NCBI GenBank assembly: GCA_947492745.1
Contig: CANLOE010000075.1
Coordinates: 1 to 36,823 of the forward strand
DNA from: an uncultured Cyclobacteriaceae bacterium
Lineage (GTDB): Bacteria; Bacteroidota; Bacteroidia; Cytophagales; Cyclobacteriaceae
Direction of reading: 5' to 3'
Length of the DNA stretch: 36,823 nucleotides
Every line of letters begins with the position of its first letter. Position 1 is the stretch's first letter. The notes beneath the pieces are model-generated. The model saw only the letters and a list, made by a program, of their open reading frames with translations. It had not been told where the DNA came from and searched no databases. Both the position numbers and the translations under genes were made by a program. Of the stretch, positions 32,975-36,823 are shown one piece after another.

Positions 32975-33784
32975 ATGAAACGTATTATCCTATATTTATG
33001 GCTATTGGTCCCTATGCTTGCCTTCGTCCAGAACGATAGCGGCCATAGTAAGAAACCAAAGGTGTGTTTTTCCCGGGGTGAGCAGATATCCTACAGGGTT
33101 CATTATGGATTTATGAATGCCGCCGAAGGTACCATGACAATTAGTGACAAATTATATAAAGTAGGAGGAAAGGTCTGTTATAAAGTCGAGATCGATGGCA
33201 AGTCAACGGGCATGTTCGATGTATTTATCAAGATCCGAGACAAATGGGGCTCTTACATTGATACTGCCGCTCTGGTTCCACAACAGTCATACCGTATCAT
33301 CAAAGAGGGTAAATACAGGAAACATGAAATCGTTAAAATAGACCAAGGAAACAAGAAGGTCGATGTCAAGACCTACGATTACAAGAAAGAAAAATGGAAA
33401 CCCAATCGGATTTTCGAAACCGCAGAGAATGTTCAGGATCTGGTCAGTGGGTATTACTACCTGAGAACCTTGGATTTTAATGCAATGAATCCGGGGCACC
33501 GCCTTTCCATGGATGCTTTTTTCGAAGATTCTACTTATCATTTCAATATGAGGTTTCTGGGACGTGAAGTAGTAAAGACCAAACTAGGGAAATTCAAGGC
33601 TTTGGTCATCTCACCGGAAATGCCCGAAAACAGCCTCTTCGATGGTAAAGATGCCATCAAAGTATGGATTTCGGACGATGAGAAGAAAATACCATTGAAG
33701 GTAAAAGCCTCCATGTTCGTGGGAGCAGTAGAAATAGATATCAAAGACTACAAAAAAGGAAAGGACAAGGGCAAATCAGGTTGA
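32975..33784 (+). CDS. DUF3108 domain-containing exported protein
   Basis: 269 residues with a signal peptide (about 1-19). The body follows the DUF3108 pattern: GEQISYRVHYGFMNAAEGTM near the start, DLVSGYYYLRTLDF in the middle and IKVWISDDEKKIPLKVKASM near the end. Family members are periplasmic beta-rich proteins of unknown function, common in Bacteroidota. It follows the aminopeptidase by 26 bases. The C-terminus is lysine-rich. Confidence 0.85.
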   Translation: MKRIILYLWLLVPMLAFVQNDSGHSKKPKVCFSRGEQISYRVHYGFMNAAEGTMTISDKLYKVGGKVCYKVEIDGKSTGMFDVFIKIRDKWGSYIDTAALVPQQSYRIIKEGKYRKHEIVKIDQGNKKVDVKTYDYKKEKWKPNRIFETAENVQDLVSGYYYLRTLDFNAMNPGHRLSMDAFFEDSTYHFNMRFLGREVVKTKLGKFKALVISPEMPENSLFDGKDAIKVWISDDEKKIPLKVKASMFVGAVEIDIKDYKKGKDKGKSG

Positions 33785-33899
33785 CCATTAAGTAATTGTT
33801 AAGATATTATGTGGATTTTTTTATTGCCCTATTTTCTACATAATTTAGTGCCGCTTTAAGAGTAACCTTATACAATATATAGCTTGGTTATCAGGTAAA

Positions 33900-33907
33900 T
33901 ATCTTTG
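33900..33907 (+). promoter_or_regulatory. Candidate -7 box (TATCTTTG) of the response-regulator gene
   Basis: TATCTTTG fits the Bacteroidota TAnnTTTG element 33 bases before the ATG at 33941. A matching -33 TTG is not at the usual distance, so support is partial. Confidence 0.3.
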
Positions 33908-33940
33908 GCCAAAAATTAGGACTAATCAAATTGAATTACT

Positions 33941-34630
33941 ATGGGTAGCAAGCAGGAAAACAAAGTGCTTGTAGTTGACGATGAAGAGGCGATATTGGAA
34001 TTGCTGAAATACAATCTCGAGAAGCAAGGCTATGAGGTCAAAACGGCCAGCGATGGGATAACGGGTGTTGAAATAGCCAAAAAATTTCTTCCGGACCTTA
34101 TTTTGTTGGATATTATGATGCCGAATCAGGATGGTGTCGAGACATGCCGACAGCTCAGGGAAGTCCCCGACCTACATGGGGCTTTCATTATTTTTCTGAC
34201 GGCTAGGGCCGAAGAGTACTCAGAGGTGGCCGCCTTCGATGTAGGTGCTGATGATTATATCACAAAACCCATCAAGCCCAGAGCTTTGATGAGCCGCATC
34301 GGAGCTTATTTCAGAAGAGAATCCAAAAAGAAGCCGACCACCAATCAGATCAATTTAGGGGACCTGATTATTGATAGGACCAGTTATACCGTCAAGTTGA
34401 GTGATGAAGAAGTTTCCTTACCGAAAAAGGAGTTTGAGCTACTTTACTTTTTGGCCCAGAATCCCAATAAGGTTTTTAGTCGAGATGACTTGTTACAGAA
34501 TATATGGGGGACCGACGTCTATGTACTGGCAAGGACCGTAGATGTACATATTCGTAAAGTAAGGGAGAAAATAGGAGGAGCATACATCACTACGGTGAAA
34601 GGTGTTGGCTACAAATTCAGTTTGAATTGA
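33941..34630 (+). CDS. OmpR/PhoB-family response regulator
   Basis: 229 residues. The receiver domain (about 8-120) has acidic pocket DD at 13-14, phosphoacceptor Asp57 (LILLDIMMP), Thr87 and Lys109 (DYITKPIKP). The C-terminal winged-helix domain (about 135-229) contains LPKKEFELLYFLAQNPNKVF and RTVDVHIRKVREKIG. It forms a two-component system with the kinase gene 80 bases downstream. Its resemblance is to Bacteroidota PhoB/RprY-type regulators; no pho genes are near, so phosphate sensing is not assumed. Confidence 0.93.
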   Translation: MGSKQENKVLVVDDEEAILELLKYNLEKQGYEVKTASDGITGVEIAKKFLPDLILLDIMMPNQDGVETCRQLREVPDLHGAFIIFLTARAEEYSEVAAFDVGADDYITKPIKPRALMSRIGAYFRRESKKKPTTNQINLGDLIIDRTSYTVKLSDEEVSLPKKEFELLYFLAQNPNKVFSRDDLLQNIWGTDVYVLARTVDVHIRKVREKIGGAYITTVKGVGYKFSLN

Positions 34631-34713
34631 TTCGGGAACCGTACACAGAGCTTACACGGTATGGTGAGCCTCGTATTTTCCTTTTCAATAAAAACCGAAA
34701 AAATCCATAAGCA

Positions 34714-35769
34714 ATGATTATAGGCTCAAGGATAACAGCGCTGCTTTTGGCGACATGTATATCTGTATTTACTACGGCCTTTCTTTCCTTGTTCAAAGAG
34801 GTGACGGACAATGCCCTATTTGTTACTTTTTTGATCAGCTTTTCTTCTTCCTACCTGCTTATCTATATCATATTGGAATTTCTTATTTTCAGGGAAATCA
34901 ATAAGATAGACCACGTTATATCCAAACTGAAAAGAAAGGACTTTTCTTTCGTGGAATCGGATAACAAAAATACCATTAACCCACTCAAGCGGGTCAATCA
35001 AGAAATCTACTCCTACGCTACCCTGAAGCAGAGGGAAATCGATGAGCTTAAAAAAGCAGAGGCCTTCAGAAGGGAATTTATAGCGGATGTCTCCCACGAA
35101 CTGAAAACCCCCATATTTGCGGCGCAGGGTTTTGTGCACACACTACTGGACGGTGCGGTCAAAGATAAAAATGTCAGGGTCAAGTTTCTGAAAAAAGCAG
35201 CAAAGAGTCTGGATGGCCTCGACTTGCTCGTACATGACCTGCTGACCCTTTCCCATATAGAAACAGGAGAAATAAAAATGCATTTTGAGTACTTCGACCT
35301 ATATAAGTTAACGGAAGAGGTCTTCGAACAATTTGACAATAAGGCCGTAAAAAAGGATATCGAACTCAAGATAGATACCCCCCGCAAAGAAATGGGTGTC
35401 TATGCCGACTGGAAAAGAATACACCAAGTACTGACGAATCTGGTTTCCAACGCCATCAAATATTCCTCGGACAATGCACATGTAACCGTCGGGTTCGAAG
35501 AGCATGATAGTTACGTTATCGTATACGTAAGAGATACAGGCTATGGTATTCCTCCTTCGGACCTCAACCGCATATTCGAACGTTTCTATCGCGTGGATAA
35601 GAGCCGCTCTAGGGAAAAGGGAGGAACTGGCCTAGGCTTGGCTATTGTGAAGCACATTATGGAAGGGCATAAATCAAAGGTTACTGTTACCAGTACTATC
35701 GATAAAGGCTCTACATTTAGTTTTAAACTACTCAAAGACTCCGAAGAGGACGAAGACGAAAACGGTTGA
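34714..35769 (+). CDS. Sensor histidine kinase (PhoR-type)
   Basis: 351 residues. Two membrane helices (about 6-28 and 36-58) leave almost no periplasmic loop, so the signal is probably sensed in the membrane or by a partner. A short linker leads to the HisKA domain with the phospho-His128 in FIADVSHELKTPIFAAQG, then the ATPase domain with the N-box NLVSNAIKYSS, DTGYGIPPSD and the G2-box GGTGLGLAIVK. The C-terminus is an acidic Asp/Glu tail. It partners the upstream response regulator. Confidence 0.93.
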   Translation: MIIGSRITALLLATCISVFTTAFLSLFKEVTDNALFVTFLISFSSSYLLIYIILEFLIFREINKIDHVISKLKRKDFSFVESDNKNTINPLKRVNQEIYSYATLKQREIDELKKAEAFRREFIADVSHELKTPIFAAQGFVHTLLDGAVKDKNVRVKFLKKAAKSLDGLDLLVHDLLTLSHIETGEIKMHFEYFDLYKLTEEVFEQFDNKAVKKDIELKIDTPRKEMGVYADWKRIHQVLTNLVSNAIKYSSDNAHVTVGFEEHDSYVIVYVRDTGYGIPPSDLNRIFERFYRVDKSRSREKGGTGLGLAIVKHIMEGHKSKVTVTSTIDKGSTFSFKLLKDSEEDEDENG

Positions 35770-35778
35770 GCCATATAG

Positions 35779-36375
35779 CTATCCGTCAAGAAGCTTGGAG
35801 AGGTCAGTATTGGCCTTGTTCACTTCTGTGGCTTTAAAGGATTCCATGGGACTATAGCTCATAGCCGCTGCTATGATGTTTTTCGGAACGGTCTTTAGAG
35901 CGTTGTTGTAAGCAATAACCGAAGTATTGTATTTCTTTCGCGCTATACTTATTTTCTCTTCTATATCTTTAAGTGATTGATGTAGGGACATTACCTCATT
36001 GTTAGAGGTAAACTCAGGATAACTCTTTATGGCGACGAAGAATTCACCGAGTAATTGAGATATCTGCTGCTCTAATTCGAAGCGAATGGCCATCCCATTT
36101 TCACGGTCCATCGCTTTACCTCGTAAAACAAGAAGGCTTTCCGATAAGGAATGTTCTTCTTTCAGGTTATCTTTTGTGATTCTCACCCACTTCAAGATAA
36201 GTTCATGTCGCTTGCTGAGCATGATATCCAAACTACCATAACTGAAGATGACCCGATTTTTTCTCTTGATAAGATTATTGTAGATACTGATACCCAAAGG
36301 TATCGTTATGAAGAATAAAGGCAAAGTGACCACGAAAATAATAAGTAATGATACTAAGGCAATCGATCTGTTCAT
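35779..36375 (-). CDS. LemA family protein
   Basis: 198 residues. One N-terminal membrane helix (about 6-29) is followed by a helical bundle. The LemA signature is seen in IYNNLIKRKNRV near the helix end, LGEFFVAIKSYPEF near 109-122, and the tail ISIARKKYNTSVIAYNNALKTVP. The function of LemA proteins is unknown; they are membrane-anchored with the bundle outside the cytoplasm in most models. It ends nine bases from the convergent histidine kinase gene, with no clear terminator between them. Confidence 0.85.
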   Translation of the reverse strand: MNRSIALVSLLIIFVVTLPLFFITIPLGISIYNNLIKRKNRVIFSYGSLDIMLSKRHELILKWVRITKDNLKEEHSLSESLLVLRGKAMDRENGMAIRFELEQQISQLLGEFFVAIKSYPEFTSNNEVMSLHQSLKDIEEKISIARKKYNTSVIAYNNALKTVPKNIIAAAMSYSPMESFKATEVNKANTDLSKLLDG

Positions 36376-36421
36376 TGGGTAAAGTTGAAAGTATGAAGTG
36401 GCGCACAGTCTTTTATTATAA

Positions 36422-36823
36422 AAGACTGTTTTGAAAGAAATTATTTTAGAGTTTGTTATCGCTTATTCTGAGTAGCACCGAGTGTCCAGAAAATGTCCTT
36501 GAGGGTTTAGCCAGCGAAGAGAGCAACCTACTACCGCCTGAGCCTCATTGATAAAGATAGCTTGTTATCTGCGAAAATTTCAACGAACTAATGTGCGGAA
36601 AAATTGTGTACAGCAATAAGTATGGTGGAAAAGAGGATAAACCCAGGTGGAATGTTGTGCCCTCGAATTCTATGCGACGATTAAAAATCAATACCGACCA
36701 AATGAAAATTAATGAGGTACTGTTTAATACAAACTTAGCTTTTAACTATCGCCTATCTTCTTGTTCATTTTGCTTCACTCTGCGTTGACAATCCTCGGGA
36801 TAGCGCTGCTATCCCTGCGGTTC
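36422..36823 (+). mobile_element. Element D3, interrupted by element B3, running off the window
   Basis: Starts AAGACTGTTTTGAAAG after TAA (36419-36421) and aligns with D2 and D4 through GAATTCTATGCGACG. At 36729 it is cut by a B element. The right end is outside the window. A 65-codon frame at 36591 crosses both elements and is not called. Confidence 0.65.
36729..36823 (+). mobile_element. Element B3, truncated by the window end
   Basis: Begins TACAAACTTAGC directly after TAA (36726-36728) and follows B1 to the centre GATAGCGCTGCTATCC. About 95 of the expected 159 bases are visible. Confidence 0.75.

Noticed and set aside
36591-36788. 65-codon frame near the window end
   Set aside because: It crosses the junction between elements D3 and B3, so it cannot be an ancestral gene.

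Overview
The window reads as chromosome of a Bacteroidota bacterium, most likely of the order Cytophagales. The evidence is a set of lineage-typical genes: a DUF4290 gene coupled to murA, DUF3109, DUF3108, a TerB-like protein, a class I lanthipeptide-type leader, a MurA with Asp in place of the catalytic Cys, and the pdxA/yceD/rpmF/fabH/efp/accB/accC cluster. Most genes also lack a strong Shine-Dalgarno site. No rRNA, tRNA, CRISPR array or transposase gene was found. The genus cannot be named from the sequence alone.

Layout. 128-1798 is a membrane-anchored GAF receptor (-). 1799-3648 is a long intergenic island that hides a 54-residue RiPP precursor gene (2714-2878). 3649-4578 is a secreted beta-propeller-like protein (-). 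5698-10013 is uvrD/pcrA, DUF4290 and murA (-). 10487-11050 is DUF3109 (+), followed by a decayed gene and a strong hairpin. 11611-12489 is an outer-membrane barrel (-). 14345-21424 is the lipid and translation cluster on the minus strand, transcribed pdxA, terB-like, yceD, rpmF, fabH, efp, accB, accC; it has a 970-base hole where plsX often sits. 21904-25037 is rsmA, mgtE and a 2-hydroxyacid dehydrogenase (+). 25278-27147 is a pentapeptide-repeat membrane protein, greA and a HIT protein (+). 27416-27985 is ruvC (-). 28619-30711 is a flippase-like membrane protein coupled to a GT2 glycosyltransferase (+). 31920-33784 is a zinc aminopeptidase and a DUF3108 protein (+). 33941-35769 is a PhoB/PhoR-type two-component pair (+). 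35779-36375 is lemA (-).

The unusual part is the intergenic DNA. It is crowded with short non-coding mobile elements, named A, B, D and E here. A: palindromes of 164-166 bp with CCC...GGG ends and 5-bp TTNAN target duplications, at least nine copies. B: a 159-bp near-perfect palindrome with TTA/TAA duplications, four copies. D: 250-280 bp with GAGACTGTTTT-type ends and TTA/TAA duplications, about five copies. E: 400-460 bp with 8-bp duplications, two copies. They nest in each other (B in A in D; two A elements inside a third). One E copy duplicated its target across the start codon of the aminopeptidase gene, and one A element sits at the stop codon of the RiPP precursor gene. D and E share a GC-rich core although their ends and target duplications differ, and A, B and D share an ATAGC/GCTAT central hairpin. 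With no transposase in view, these look like MITE-type elements moved in trans.
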